Source: Bacteroidales bacterium
GTDB taxonomy: Bacteria; Bacteroidota; Bacteroidia; Bacteroidales; Azobacteroidaceae
DNA: 64,000 nucleotides
NCBI GenBank assembly: GCA_003851245.1
Contig: BHEP01000004.1
Span: forward strand, 28,890 to 92,889
Direction: 5' to 3'
Shown here: in pieces, positions 37,731 through 47,500 of the stretch
Numbering within the stretch: position 1 is the stretch's first letter
How the letters are laid out: every line of letters begins with the position of its first letter
The notes under the pieces: model-generated
What the model was told of the DNA's origin: nothing
Database searches by the model: none
Seen by the model: the letters and a program-made list of their open reading frames with translations, nothing else
Program-made: the position numbers and the translations under genes

Positions 37731-39125
37731 ATGAAAAACGAAAAAAAATTAGGCAGAAGAAATTTTCTGAAAAATTCTGCATTAGTAGGACTCACAGGAA
37801 CTGTAGGTGCAGGTCTTGGCAGTTCTGTTCTAACGTCTTGCTCTGGGAATGGAGGCTCGCAAGAGAGCAATAACATCCAATCATTTACTCCCCAAGAATT
37901 GGGAATGTATTCGTTTTCGGATATTGCTCCCGACGGAAAGCCCTTGAAAGCTGCTCTGGTGGGATGTGGCGATAGGGGGACGGGAGCCGCAGTGCAATTC
38001 CTAAGTTCTGGCCCCAATGTTTCCATCATTGCTTTAGCCGACGTATTTACAGACAGGATGGATACCTGCCGTAGCGTTTTGATCTCTGAAAAACAAAATG
38101 AAGTAGCCGATGCCAATTGTTTTATTGGCTTTGATGCTTATCAAAAAGTATTGGCAATGGATGATATTGATGTAGTATTGCTATGTACGCCTACACATTT
38201 TCGCCCCGAACAATTCAAGGCGGCAATAGAAGCTGGCAAACATGTATTTATGGAAAAGCCCTGCGCCGTAGATGCTACGGGCATTCGCACCGTGATCGCT
38301 GCCTCAAAGGTAGCTACCAGCAAAGGACTTACAGTTATTACTGGCAACCAGCGCCGCCACCGTCGCGACTACTGGGAGGCTTTTATACAGGTAAAAAATG
38401 GAATCATTGGCGAGGTGCTATCTGCTAGCGCCCATTGGGATCAGGGAGCTTGGTGGAACAAAAAGAAAAGACCCCAATGGAGCGATATGGAATATTGCAT
38501 ACGCAACTGGTTTAACATAAAATGGCTCAGTGGCGACCACCTGCTAGATCAGGGCATACATAATATCGATGTAGTTACCTGGTTTACTGAAATGCGACCC
38601 GTAAAAGCTGTTGGTTTTGGTGGGCGTGCACGACGATTGACTGGCGATATATTCGACTTCTTTAGTGTCGATTATTACTATCCCAACAATAAGCGTATGC
38701 TTGCCACTGCCCGACAAATAGACGGTTGCAACGGCAATGTGTCGGAGCAAATAATGGGAAGCAAGGGAGTAGCACTACTCAACGATCATGGCGATATGTC
38801 TATAGTAGACTTCAAGGGAAATGTTCTCTGGAAATATGACTACGATGCCAAACCTGTCAAAAATCCATACAATCAGGAACATATTCACCTGGTAGAATCA
38901 ATTCGTTTGAATAAGAAAATAAACCAAGCCGAAGATCTGGCATATTCTACTCTTGTAGCAATACAAGGGCGTGAAGCGGCCTATACTGGCAAAGAACTCT
39001 CCTGGGATGAAGCCTTGGCTTCGCCCCTGCGCTATGGTCCTGAAGCCTACGCCATGGGCCCTATCCCTGATTACCACGAAGCGGTGGCTCCAGTGCCTGG
39101 CAAAAATCCAGGTGCTCCCATGTGA
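37731..39125 (+). CDS. Tat-exported Gfo/Idh/MocA oxidoreductase
   Basis: 464 residues. The N-terminus has a twin-arginine motif (GRRNFLK, Arg9-Arg10), a hydrophobic stretch and a lipobox-like VLTSC (Cys37), so the folded, cofactor-loaded protein is probably exported and lipid-anchored. The Rossmann domain shows VGCGDRGTG, then EKP in MEKPCAVD; the second domain has LLDQGIHNIDV with the usual catalytic-region Asp and His. Exported members beside DUF1080 proteins oxidise sugar hydroxyls at C3 using bound NAD in the 3-keto-glycoside pathway; that is the preferred role here. It does not look like GH109. The gene lies 63 bases behind the cytochrome fusion. Confidence 0.87.
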   Translation: MKNEKKLGRRNFLKNSALVGLTGTVGAGLGSSVLTSCSGNGGSQESNNIQSFTPQELGMYSFSDIAPDGKPLKAALVGCGDRGTGAAVQFLSSGPNVSIIALADVFTDRMDTCRSVLISEKQNEVADANCFIGFDAYQKVLAMDDIDVVLLCTPTHFRPEQFKAAIEAGKHVFMEKPCAVDATGIRTVIAASKVATSKGLTVITGNQRRHRRDYWEAFIQVKNGIIGEVLSASAHWDQGAWWNKKKRPQWSDMEYCIRNWFNIKWLSGDHLLDQGIHNIDVVTWFTEMRPVKAVGFGGRARRLTGDIFDFFSVDYYYPNNKRMLATARQIDGCNGNVSEQIMGSKGVALLNDHGDMSIVDFKGNVLWKYDYDAKPVKNPYNQEHIHLVESIRLNKKINQAEDLAYSTLVAIQGREAAYTGKELSWDEALASPLRYGPEAYAMGPIPDYHEAVAPVPGKNPGAPM

Positions 39126-39141
39126 TACTAAAAAATATATC

Positions 39142-39182
39142 CTAGCAGCAAACACGAATACAAAATTAGTGTTTGCTGCTAG
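39142..39182 (+). terminator. Intercistronic hairpin between the oxidoreductase and DUF1080 genes
   Basis: Perfect 14-bp inverted repeat (39142-39155 with 39169-39182; arms begin CTAGCAGCAAAC) with a 13-base loop and no T tract. It may trim or attenuate the transcript before the DUF1080 gene. The 10-bp tandem repeat starts in its right arm. Confidence 0.6.
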
Positions 39183-39207
39183 TCTAATCTAGTCTAATCT
39201 AGTCTAA
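39181..39207 (+). repeat. 10-bp tandem repeat before the DUF1080 gene
   Basis: AGTCTAATCT is repeated twice exactly with a third partial copy (AGTCTAA), followed by a related ACTAATCTAA. It lies 25 bases before the ATG of the DUF1080 gene. Confidence 0.8.
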
Positions 39208-39231
39208 ATAAACTAATCTAAATAAAATATT

Positions 39232-40020
39232 ATGAACATAAATAAAACTTCCTTGCTCTTTATCTTTCTTGCAATTGGGGGTCTTAATTTCTCCCTGGCA
39301 GCCCAAGACGACTCTCCAAAAGAGGAGGCCATGAAACCCCAAATGAGCGAGTTTTGGACTCCCAAAGCCAGTGTTGTGACTCCTGGAAATTCCTCTTCCA
39401 ATGCCAGCATGTCGCCTCCTTCCGATGCCATTGTATTGTTTGATGGCAAAAATCTCAAACAATGGACAAATCAAAAAGGAGAACCCGCCAAATGGGATCT
39501 CAAAAAAGGCTCTATGATAGTAAACAAAAAACATGGAGATATTCAAAGTAAGCAGGAATTTGGCGATTTTCAATTGCATATAGAATGGTGTGTTCCTGCC
39601 AATATCAGAGGGGAAGGGCAATCTCGTGGCAATAGTGGTATATTCTTGCAAAACAGGTACGAAATACAAATCCTCGACAGCTACAACAACCAGACCTATG
39701 TAAACGGACAGGCCGCAAGCATCTACAAGCAAGCTGCGCCCCTAGCAAATGCCATGCGCAAACCTGGAGAATGGAATGTTTATGATATTATTTATGCCGC
39801 CCCCACATTTACTAAAGACGGAAAATATCGTACGCCCCCAACAGTTACCATACTTCACAATGGGGTATTGGTTCAAAACAATACCTCCATACTTGGCACT
39901 ACACAATACATAGGATTTCCCCAAATAAACCCTCACGGAAAAGCTCCCATACGACTGCAATCGCATGGAGATCCCAGCGAACCTATTGCTTTTAGGAATG
40001 TATGGATACGCGAATTGTAG
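39232..40020 (+). CDS. DUF1080 (3-keto-disaccharide hydrolase-like) protein
   Basis: 262 residues with a signal peptide (about 1-24, ending LAAQ) and a Ser/Pro-rich linker (about 45-63). The DUF1080 domain (about 65-262) has the concanavalin-like pattern: IVLFDGKNLKQW, GDFQLHIEWCVP, SGIFLQNRYEIQILDSY, GEWNVYDIIY and a final FRNVWIREL. Proteins of this family cleave glycosides previously oxidised at C3, either by elimination or hydrolysis, which explains the pairing with the Gfo/Idh oxidoreductase encoded 106 bases upstream. Periplasmic location is likely. The exact substrate is unknown. Confidence 0.86.
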   Translation: MNINKTSLLFIFLAIGGLNFSLAAQDDSPKEEAMKPQMSEFWTPKASVVTPGNSSSNASMSPPSDAIVLFDGKNLKQWTNQKGEPAKWDLKKGSMIVNKKHGDIQSKQEFGDFQLHIEWCVPANIRGEGQSRGNSGIFLQNRYEIQILDSYNNQTYVNGQAASIYKQAAPLANAMRKPGEWNVYDIIYAAPTFTKDGKYRTPPTVTILHNGVLVQNNTSILGTTQYIGFPQINPHGKAPIRLQSHGDPSEPIAFRNVWIREL

Positions 40021-40348
40021 TGTTTACATTAATTTATTGTTGGCTTATTGTTGGCTTATTGTAAGCCTATTAACTCGCAAAAAGTAGAATAAAAGTAGTG
40101 CTCATATTATCTTAATAAAACATAATGTACTTATAACGTACCTAGTATTTTTAGTCTTAAAATTATATTTCCTAGTTTTGCTCAAGAGGGATTATAAAAA
40201 TTAGATTTTTCGACGCTGTCAAGGGTGATAATGAAGGGAGTTTGCCATTGCAAATTGCCAAATTAGAATCCCGTAGACAAGGAAGAAAGAGCAATTTATA
40301 GAAGTCCCGTCAATATAATTGATTAAATAAAGAATAAATTATTAAGGT
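40021..40348. other. Intergenic region before the GH3 gene
   Basis: Starts with an 11-bp direct repeat (TTGTTGGCTTA twice at about 40037-40058) and a small hairpin GGCTTA-TTG-TAAGCC at 40053-40067 that may end the DUF1080 transcript. TAGTTTTG at 40173-40180 matches a -7 box, without a clear -33. A plus-strand open stretch (about 40179-40302, IIKIRFFDAVKGDNEG and onward) lacks an ATG and is not recognised. The gap suggests that GH3 is transcribed separately. Confidence 0.5.
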
Positions 40349-42640
40349 ATGAAAACAAAGTGTGTAAGTGTTTTGTTGGCTTGTGCAATGACTCTTGTCA
40401 ATGCACAAACCAACAATGGCGAGACTAAGATGGATGCATATATAAGTGCATTGATGGGTAGAATGACCATAGAAGAGAAAATTGGTCAGCTAAATCTTCC
40501 TGGTGCTGGCGACATCACTACCGGACAAGCAAAGAGTAGCGATATTGCAGAAAAAATAAAAACAGGGCAAGTTGGTGGTCTTTTTAACATCAAGGGAGTA
40601 GAAAAAATAAGAGACGTACAGAGCCTTGCCGTAGAAGAGAGTCGCCTGAAAATTCCCCTGCTCTTTGGAATGGATGTTATACATGGCTACGAAACTGTAT
40701 TCCCAATTCCCCTAGGCTTGTCGTGCTCCTGGGATATGGCTGCTATTGAGCTGTCGGCACGCATAGCTGCCATAGAAGCTAGTGCCGATGGTATTTCTTG
40801 GACTTTTAGTCCCATGGTAGATATTTCCAGAGATCCTCGCTGGGGGCGCGTATCGGAAGGCAATGGAGAAGATCCATTCCTTGGGGCAGAAATTGCCAAA
40901 GCAATGGTGCGCGGCTATCAGGGAACAGGCGATAAGGCATTCAGCTCTAATTCCAACATCATGGCCTGCGTAAAGCATTATGCGCTCTATGGTGCTGGCG
41001 AAGCTGGACGCGACTACAATACGGTAGATATGAGTCGCCAACGTATGTTTAACGAATATATGCTACCCTATAAGGCTGCCGTAGAAGCTGGCGTGGGCTC
41101 TGTTATGGCTGCATTCAACGAGGTAGATGGAGTTCCTGCAACTGCCAACAAGTGGCTTATGACTGATCTCCTGCGCCATCAATGGGGATTCAAGGGATTT
41201 GTGGTAACTGATTATACTGGTATCAACGAAATGGTAGATCATGGAATTGGGGACCTACAAACAGTGTCGGCGCGTGCACTCAATGCAGGAATTGATATGG
41301 ATATGGTAGGCGAAGGATTTCTGTCTACTCTTAAAAAATCATTGGACGAAGGAAAAATAACGCAAGATGAGATAAACTTGGCGTGTCGCCGCATACTGGA
41401 AGCCAAATACAAATTGGGCCTTTTCAGCAATCCATACAAATATTGCGATTTAGATAGGGCTAAAAAAGAAATATACACCCCTGAGCATAGAGCTATTGCT
41501 CGTAAAATTGCCTCCGAAAGTTTTGTTTTACTCAAGAATGAAGGCAATGTATTGCCCTTGCAAAAAACGGGAACTATTGCTGTAGTGGGACCATTGGCAA
41601 ATACTCGATCCAATATGCCTGGTACCTGGAGCGTGGCTGTAGACCTGTCCAAGCCTCAAACATTAATAGAGGGATTGGAAACTATTGTTAAAAATAAGGC
41701 TAAGATTATTTATGCAAAGGGAAGCAACCTCACTGCCGACGCTGTTTTGGAACAAAGAGCAACAATGTTTGACAGGGAACTAGGACGAGACAATCGTTCG
41801 GACGAAGAACTGATAAAAGAGGCATTGGAAGCAGCAGAAAATGCAGATATTATCGTTGCCGCTCTTGGCGAATCTTCCGAATTTAGTGGAGAATCGAGTA
41901 GCCGCAGCGATATAAGTATTCCCGATGTACAACAAAAACTCCTCAAAGAACTCCTCAAAACAGGTAAGCCTGTGGTTTTGGTCTTGTTTACAGGTCGCCC
42001 TCTAAGTATAAGCTGGGAAAATGAAAATGTGCATGCCATACTTAATGTGTGGTTTGGAGGTAGTGAGGCTCCTGCGGCTATTGGTGATGTCTTGTTTGGC
42101 GATGTGAATCCTAGTGGGAAACTTACCACAACTTTCCCCCAAAATGTTGGTCAAATACCCATTTTCTACAACCATAAAAATACGGGCCGCCCACTGGCTG
42201 ATGGCAAATGGTTTGAAAAGTTTCGCAGCAATTATATTGATGTAAGCAACGAGCCCCTATATCCTTTTGGATATGGACTGAGTTATGCCAAATTTGAATA
42301 CAGCGATATAAAATTGAGCGCAAACACCATCGATGCTAATGGAGAGCTCACTGCAAGCGTCACCATAAGCAATGAGGCTGGAGTAGATGGGGCAGAAGTT
42401 GTGCAGCTATATATTCGTGATTTGGTAGGTAGCGTGACTCGCCCAGTAAAAGAACTCAAGGGTTTTGAAAAAATATTCCTCAAAGCTGGAGAATCCAAAA
42501 TGGTGAGCTTCAAGATTACTCCTGAGATGCTAAAGTTCTATAACTATGATCTGCAATATGTATTTGAACCTGGCGATTTTGATGTCTTTGTGGGTGGCAA
42601 TAGTCGTGATGCAAAGTCGGCAAGGTTTGTGTTGAAATAA
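40349..42640 (+). CDS. GH3-family beta-glucosidase (BglX-like)
   Basis: 763 residues with a signal peptide (about 1-19, ending VNAQ), so periplasmic. Domain order is the usual one for BglX-type enzymes: TIM barrel (about 30-370, with the nucleophile Asp288 in FVVTDYTG), an alpha/beta sandwich (about 385-620, with GESSEFSGES holding the probable acid/base) and a fibronectin-III-like C-terminal domain (about 670-750, GAEVVQLYIRD and ELKGFEKIFLKAGE). Further motifs are IPLLFGMDVIHGYETVFPIP, SPMVDISRDPRWGR and KHYALYGA. It would release terminal beta-glucose from oligosaccharides. The gene converges with the lspA block, 18 bases apart. Confidence 0.93.
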   Translation: MKTKCVSVLLACAMTLVNAQTNNGETKMDAYISALMGRMTIEEKIGQLNLPGAGDITTGQAKSSDIAEKIKTGQVGGLFNIKGVEKIRDVQSLAVEESRLKIPLLFGMDVIHGYETVFPIPLGLSCSWDMAAIELSARIAAIEASADGISWTFSPMVDISRDPRWGRVSEGNGEDPFLGAEIAKAMVRGYQGTGDKAFSSNSNIMACVKHYALYGAGEAGRDYNTVDMSRQRMFNEYMLPYKAAVEAGVGSVMAAFNEVDGVPATANKWLMTDLLRHQWGFKGFVVTDYTGINEMVDHGIGDLQTVSARALNAGIDMDMVGEGFLSTLKKSLDEGKITQDEINLACRRILEAKYKLGLFSNPYKYCDLDRAKKEIYTPEHRAIARKIASESFVLLKNEGNVLPLQKTGTIAVVGPLANTRSNMPGTWSVAVDLSKPQTLIEGLETIVKNKAKIIYAKGSNLTADAVLEQRATMFDRELGRDNRSDEELIKEALEAAENADIIVAALGESSEFSGESSSRSDISIPDVQQKLLKELLKTGKPVVLVLFTGRPLSISWENENVHAILNVWFGGSEAPAAIGDVLFGDVNPSGKLTTTFPQNVGQIPIFYNHKNTGRPLADGKWFEKFRSNYIDVSNEPLYPFGYGLSYAKFEYSDIKLSANTIDANGELTASVTISNEAGVDGAEVVQLYIRDLVGSVTRPVKELKGFEKIFLKAGESKMVSFKITPEMLKFYNYDLQYVFEPGDFDVFVGGNSRDAKSARFVLK

Positions 42641-42658
42641 GGCAGCACTTACAATAAT

Positions 42659-43438
42659 TTACTCTACACCGGGTAGGCTTGCAGAAACGGACAATCGTGG
42701 GGCATAAAAGCCCAAATTGTAAATCAATAATTCGTGGCTGGGATTATTGCCTCCCAAATGAATAGTGCAAGAGAGACTGCGCACTTCAAAGCCCAAAGGG
42801 AAGCGAAGAGGCAGCAAAAATTGTTCCTTAGAATTTATTTTTGACTTGGCAGTGAATATTTTTTCTTCTTCTAAAGAGTAGGTGTGTGCGCTGAAACTTA
42901 CATCGGCGCTCATTCCTTCTCTCCAAGCCATCACATCAAAGCGCAATTCGTAGCTCTCACTATGAACTGTGGATGCACTGTCACTGACTATATACAGCTT
43001 ATTTAAATCATGATAGGCTGCAGTAAGCAAGGTATTTAATGGGTAATTCCAGAAAGGAATCATCTGAAAAGAGAACATTCGGGCCTGCTCTTCTCTTGTT
43101 ATCTCTGCTTGTAGGCTGTCGGATTCTACTGAATAGCGGGCCTCCAAACGGCTGCAAATATTCAGATATTTTTCCAAATATTGCCCATACCAATACATAG
43201 AGGTGTCGAACTCTGCCATGCTCACCCCGTGCTTTTTGTAGACCTGATTGTAAAATTCTTTTTTCTTTTCAGCATTATTCCCAAAAGCACCGTAGTCTCG
43301 ATCTACAATGGCATCGGCCAAGTAAAAATCATACAGAATATCCTCCATCTTATCATCTGGCAAGACCCAAGAGGGTCTGGTGCTACAAGATAAAAAGAAA
43401 AATAAAAATAGTGCTAATATAAAATATTTAAGACTCAA
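42659..43438 (-). CDS. DUF4296-family lipoprotein
   Basis: 259 residues. The lipoprotein signal ends FFLSC (Cys18). The DUF4296 domain follows (about 24-110: LPDDKMEDILYDFYLADAI, then KKHGVSMAEFDTSMYWY), with a beta-rich C-terminal half. In Bacteroidota this gene regularly sits behind lspA; its role is unknown, though an envelope function is likely. Its start overlaps the last 11 bases of lspA, so it is translated from the same message. Confidence 0.85.
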   Translation of the reverse strand: MSLKYFILALFLFFFLSCSTRPSWVLPDDKMEDILYDFYLADAIVDRDYGAFGNNAEKKKEFYNQVYKKHGVSMAEFDTSMYWYGQYLEKYLNICSRLEARYSVESDSLQAEITREEQARMFSFQMIPFWNYPLNTLLTAAYHDLNKLYIVSDSASTVHSESYELRFDVMAWREGMSADVSFSAHTYSLEEEKIFTAKSKINSKEQFLLPLRFPLGFEVRSLSCTIHLGGNNPSHELLIYNLGFYAPRLSVSASLPGVE

Positions 43439-44051
43439 TGCTAGTAATTTCCATGCCTTTTGACAAGGTGTTTCTATAAAACAAGAGTAGCACGGCTATA
43501 CCTACACTGATAGCTGCATCTGCCACATTAAATATGGGACTGAAGAAAATGAACTCATCGCCCCCCCAAGAAGGAACCCATGAGGGCCATGAGGTACGTA
43601 TCAGAGGGAAATAGAACATATCAACCACCTTGCCCTGAAGCCAGGTAGAATAACCTCCTCCTGCGGGCATAAAGCTGGCTAGCTGTCCATAGCTGGAATC
43701 AAAAACTACCCCATAAAAAATGGAATCTATAATATTGCCCACTGCTCCTGCAAAAATAAGCGAGATACATACTATGTAAGGTAAAGGATAATCACGTCTA
43801 ATGAGCAAATATAAATAATATAAAAGACCCGTAGATGCAATAATCCTAAAAATCGAAAGAAAAGTCTTATCCATCAATTCTATGCCATAGCCCATTCCAT
43901 TATTTTCTATGAAGTATAGATAAAACCAGTCGGCTATTTTGATATTTTCATAGAGCATGAAATTGGTTTTAATCCAAATCTTCAATATCTGATCTGCCAA
44001 AATAACCAACACGACAACAAGCGATGCCCAAAATACCTTAGGAAACTTCAT
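43428..44051 (-). CDS. lspA: Lipoprotein signal peptidase
   Basis: 207 residues, four membrane spans (about 8-26, 64-84, 91-109, 174-194). The aspartic-protease pair is visible: Asp109 in AGAVGNIIDS and Asp178 in FNVADAAI. NNGMGYGIELM matches the conserved ENxGxxFG-type loop. The longer loop between the two aspartates (about 115-170) is usual for Bacteroidota LspA. It removes signal peptides of lipid-modified prolipoproteins, of which this window encodes many. It lies 48 bases behind the dksA-like gene in the same operon. Confidence 0.95.
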   Translation of the reverse strand: MKFPKVFWASLVVVLVILADQILKIWIKTNFMLYENIKIADWFYLYFIENNGMGYGIELMDKTFLSIFRIIASTGLLYYLYLLIRRDYPLPYIVCISLIFAGAVGNIIDSIFYGVVFDSSYGQLASFMPAGGGYSTWLQGKVVDMFYFPLIRTSWPSWVPSWGGDEFIFFSPIFNVADAAISVGIAVLLLFYRNTLSKGMEITSIES

Positions 44052-44099
44052 TCAATATATTAATAAATTTTATAAAAAGACATTCTATAGAAGCTCTCT

Positions 44100-44477
44100 T
44101 TACTTTTGATTGTTCTTTGCTTCAATGCTCAAAGTGGCATGCGGAACAGCTCGCAATCGCTCCTTGGGAATCAATTTTCCCGTTTCTCGACAAACACCAT
44201 AGGTCTTGTTTTCTATGCGTACCAAAGCTCCTTGCAGACTTTGTATAAACTTCATCTGCCTTTGTGCCAAACGACCAGCCTCTTCTTTGGAAAGTGTTGC
44301 CGCTCCTTCTTCTAAGACTTTAAAAGTGGGGGAGGTGTCGGTTACATCGTTTCCATCAGAATTCATTAGGGTAGCTTTAAGCAAATCGTAATCCTTCTTT
44401 GCAGTACCTAACTTGTCGTTTATTATAGCTCTGAACTCATTGAGTTCGCCTTCTGAGTATTTTGTTTTCTCATCCAT
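44100..44477 (-). CDS. TraR/DksA-family protein
   Basis: 125 residues: helical coiled-coil N-terminal part (about 8-90) followed by the DksA/TraR zinc-finger-type end, YGVCRETGKLIPKERLRAVP. Only one cysteine (Cys96) of the usual four is left, as in many Bacteroidota homologues, so metal binding is doubtful. Such proteins bind in the secondary channel of RNA polymerase and adjust transcription. It has a canonical promoter and heads the operon with lspA and the DUF4296 gene. A run of 14 A residues (minus strand) sits 3 bases before the ATG. Confidence 0.85.
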   Translation of the reverse strand: MDEKTKYSEGELNEFRAIINDKLGTAKKDYDLLKATLMNSDGNDVTDTSPTFKVLEEGAATLSKEEAGRLAQRQMKFIQSLQGALVRIENKTYGVCRETGKLIPKERLRAVPHATLSIEAKNNQK

Positions 44478-44480
44478 GGC

Positions 44481-44494
44481 TTTTTTTTTTTTTT
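44481..44494 (-). repeat. A14 homopolymer in the leader of the dksA-like gene
   Basis: Fourteen consecutive T on the plus strand, read as A on the coding strand, end 3 bases before the start codon. A-rich leaders help translation in Bacteroidota; a tract this long is also prone to length change and to sequencing error. Confidence 0.8.
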
Positions 44495-44505
44495 AATTAA
44501 GTGCC

Positions 44506-44537
44506 CAAAATTAGTCTTTTATATCTTAGATTACAAA
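44506..44537 (-). promoter_or_regulatory. Bacteroides-type promoter of the dksA-like/lspA operon
   Basis: On the minus strand: TTTG (44537-44534), 20 bases, TAATTTTG (44513-44506). The ATG is at 44477. This places a separate promoter between ileS and the dksA-like gene. Confidence 0.75.
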
Positions 44538-44558
44538 TAAATCGTCATAATTCGGTTC

Positions 44559-47500
44559 TTAAATCTTTTCCACCTGAACAAACAACTGAAACTCATCAAA
44601 ATCCAGACATTCTCCCTCTGTTAGCGGGCATATTTCTATATCACTTGCCAAAATTTGCTTCGCTATATAGCTTTTGAACTCTTCAAATGCTGCATCTGTC
44701 AAGTTATTGGCTTGCACTTTGACTTTTATTTTATCAACAATTTCCAAACCCGTAGCTTTGCGAATGTTCTGTATGCGATTGACCAGCTCTCGTGCCAAAC
44801 CTTCGCGACGAAGCTCTTCCGAGATATTGATGTCTAAGGCTAGGGTCAAGCGGCCCTCATTGGCAACCAAGCATCCAGGTATATCTTCTGAAATAATTTC
44901 TACATCTGCCAAGCTTATTTCTGCAGTTTGCCCAGATACCTGCACTGTATAAACGCCTTCCCTCTCAAGTTCTGATATTGCCGACTGATCCATTTGGGCA
45001 ACTGCCAAGGCCAATTCTTTCATAATCTTGCCATAACGAGGTCCTAACTTCTTAAAATCGGGTTTTATGCGTTTTACCAATATGCCATCGGCATCATCAA
45101 TAAACTGAATCTCCTTAACATTCACCTCGTTGAGAATCAAATCCTGAATAGCCTCAATAGCTTCCTTTTGTTGGGCATCCACAAGGGGAATCATTATCTT
45201 CGACAGGGGCTGGCGCACCTTGATGCTTACTTTGCGGCGCAGGGCCAAAACCATAGACGATAGACTTTGGGCTATCTTCATATGCTCTTCGAGTTTTTTG
45301 TCTATCAATTCGGTTTTGCAAACGGGGAAGTGTGACAAATGAACCGACGCTACATTTTCTCTTTTGCTTATAGCTATTAAATCGCAAAACAATTTGTCGG
45401 AATAAAATGGTGCAATGGGAGCCATCAGCTTGGCTACTGTTTCCAAGCAAAGATAGAGAGTTTGATAGGCCGAAAATTTGTCCTTATCCATCGTGCCTCC
45501 CCAAAAACGCTTCCTATTGAGGCGCACATACCAATTGCTCAAATGATCGTTCACAAATTCCGAAATTGCTCGACTTGCACGGGTAGGTTCGTAGCTTGCA
45601 TAATACTCGTCGACCTCCAAAATTAAGGTGTTGAGTAGCGATATAATCCACTGGTCTATCTCGGGTCTATCACTTGGCACTATTTCTTTTTCTGCCTTAT
45701 TGTCTGCTTGATTATCAAAGCCTTCAAATCCATCGACATTGGCATAGAGGGCAAAAAAAGAATAGGTATTGTACAGAGTGCCAAAAAATTTACGCCTAGC
45801 CTCTTCAATACCTTCGGTATCAAACTTTAGGTTGTCCCAAGGGGAAGCATTGCTTATCATATACCAGCGCAAGGGGTCTGAACCATACTGCTCAATAGCT
45901 TCAAAAGGGTCTACGGCATTGCCCAAACGCTTACTCATCTTATTGCCTTTCTTATCCAAAACCATGCCGTTGGAAATAACTGCCTTAAATGCCACATTGT
46001 CGAAAATCATACAGCCCAAGGCATGCAAGGTAAAGAACCATCCACGGGTCTGATCCACTCCTTCGGCAATAAAATCGGCAGGATACACAGTCTCCGAATT
46101 GTTTTTGGGATTGTCAAATACTTCCTTATTCTCGAAAGGATAATGGATTTGTGCATAGGGCATGGCTCCCGAATCAAACCAAACGTCAATAAGATCGAGC
46201 TCGCGGCGCATGGGATTGCCATCCTTAGAGGCAAGGATTATATCGTCTACATAGGGGCGGTGTAGGTCTATTTTATTGTAATTTTCTTCGGACATCAGAT
46301 TTACTTCAAAGCCCTCAAAAGGCATCTTGTCCATAAGGCCTGCGGCAATGGATTTTTCCATTTCCGCATACAGTTCGGCAAGCGAACCTATGCAAATCTC
46401 TTCTGTGCCGTCTTCGGTGCGCCAAATGGGTAGCGGCGTTCCCCAATAGCGACTGCGACTGAGGTTCCAGTCCTGAAGGTTTTCCAGCCACTTGCCAAAG
46501 CGACCTGTTCCTGTAGACTCTGGCTTCCACTTGATTGTATTGTTGAGCTCTATCATACGCTCCCTTGCGGCGGTGGTACGTACAAACCAGCTATCTAAGG
46601 GATAATAAAGCACGGGCTTATCGGTTCTCCAACAATGGGGATAGCTGTGTGTATATTTCTCTATTTTAAATGCCAAGTTCTGCATCTTAAGCATCACACA
46701 AAGATCTACATCTAGCGAGGGATCGCTGTCTGAAAGCTTGTCGTCGTAGGCGTTTTTTACAAAACGGCCTGCATATTCTTTATATAGGCCTACATTCATA
46801 TTGGCCTTTACAAAATCGGCATCAAGGTCTTCTATTTTAAAATACTTGCCCGCCAAATCGACCATAGGTCTTTGGTTTTGTTCTTTGTCGAGCAGCATAA
46901 GTGGGGGTACGCCCTTGGCTTTTGCCACCCTGTCGTCGTCGGCTCCAAAGGTGGGTGCTATGTGCACAATACCAGTGCCGTTTTCGGTAGTCACAAAATC
47001 GCCAGTGATTACTTTGAAAGCTCCTTCTCCAGTATTTATCCATGGTATAAGTTGCTCATACTCCATACCTTCCAAATCTTGTCCCATCCATTCGCCGACT
47101 GTCTGAAATGGTATAAGCTTGTCGCCAGCTTTAAAATCTTCCAAGGCCAAATCAGCAGCTTTAGCATTGAATAGTGATGCCACCAAATCCTTGGCAACAA
47201 TGCCTGTCATTGGCATTCCAGTATAAGGATTATAAGTCCTTACTGCTACATAGGAGATATTTGGGCCAAGGCAGAGTGCGGTATTGGATGGCAGTGTCCA
47301 TGGGGTTGTTGTCCATGCCAAGAAATAGGCATCTCCCCAAGTGCTCATCTCGGGCTTTGGCGATTTTATCTTAAACTGTGCTATGCAAGTAGTGTCTTTG
47401 ACATCTTTATAGCATCCTGGCTGATTGAGTTCGTGGGTGCTTAGCCCCGTTCCTGCTGCTGGCGAATAAGGCTGTATGGAGTATCCCTTATAAAGCCGCT

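Noticed and set aside
37731..39125. GH109 (NAD-dependent alpha-N-acetylgalactosaminidase) as identity of the Gfo/Idh protein
   Set aside because: It keeps EKP and the LLDQGIHNID pattern of sugar oxidoreductases and sits next to DUF1080, which favours the 3-keto pathway; GH109 signatures are not seen.
39181..39207. CRISPR-like short repeats
   Set aside because: Ten-base units without spacers and no cas genes; a simple tandem repeat.
39199..39732. 177-codon minus-strand frame opposite the DUF1080 gene
   Set aside because: Antisense to a gene with signal peptide and family motifs; no domain in the reverse frame.
40179..40302. Plus-strand open stretch of about 40 codons before GH3 (IIKIRFFDAV...)
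   Set aside because: Looks protein-like but has no ATG and no recognised family; too short to call.
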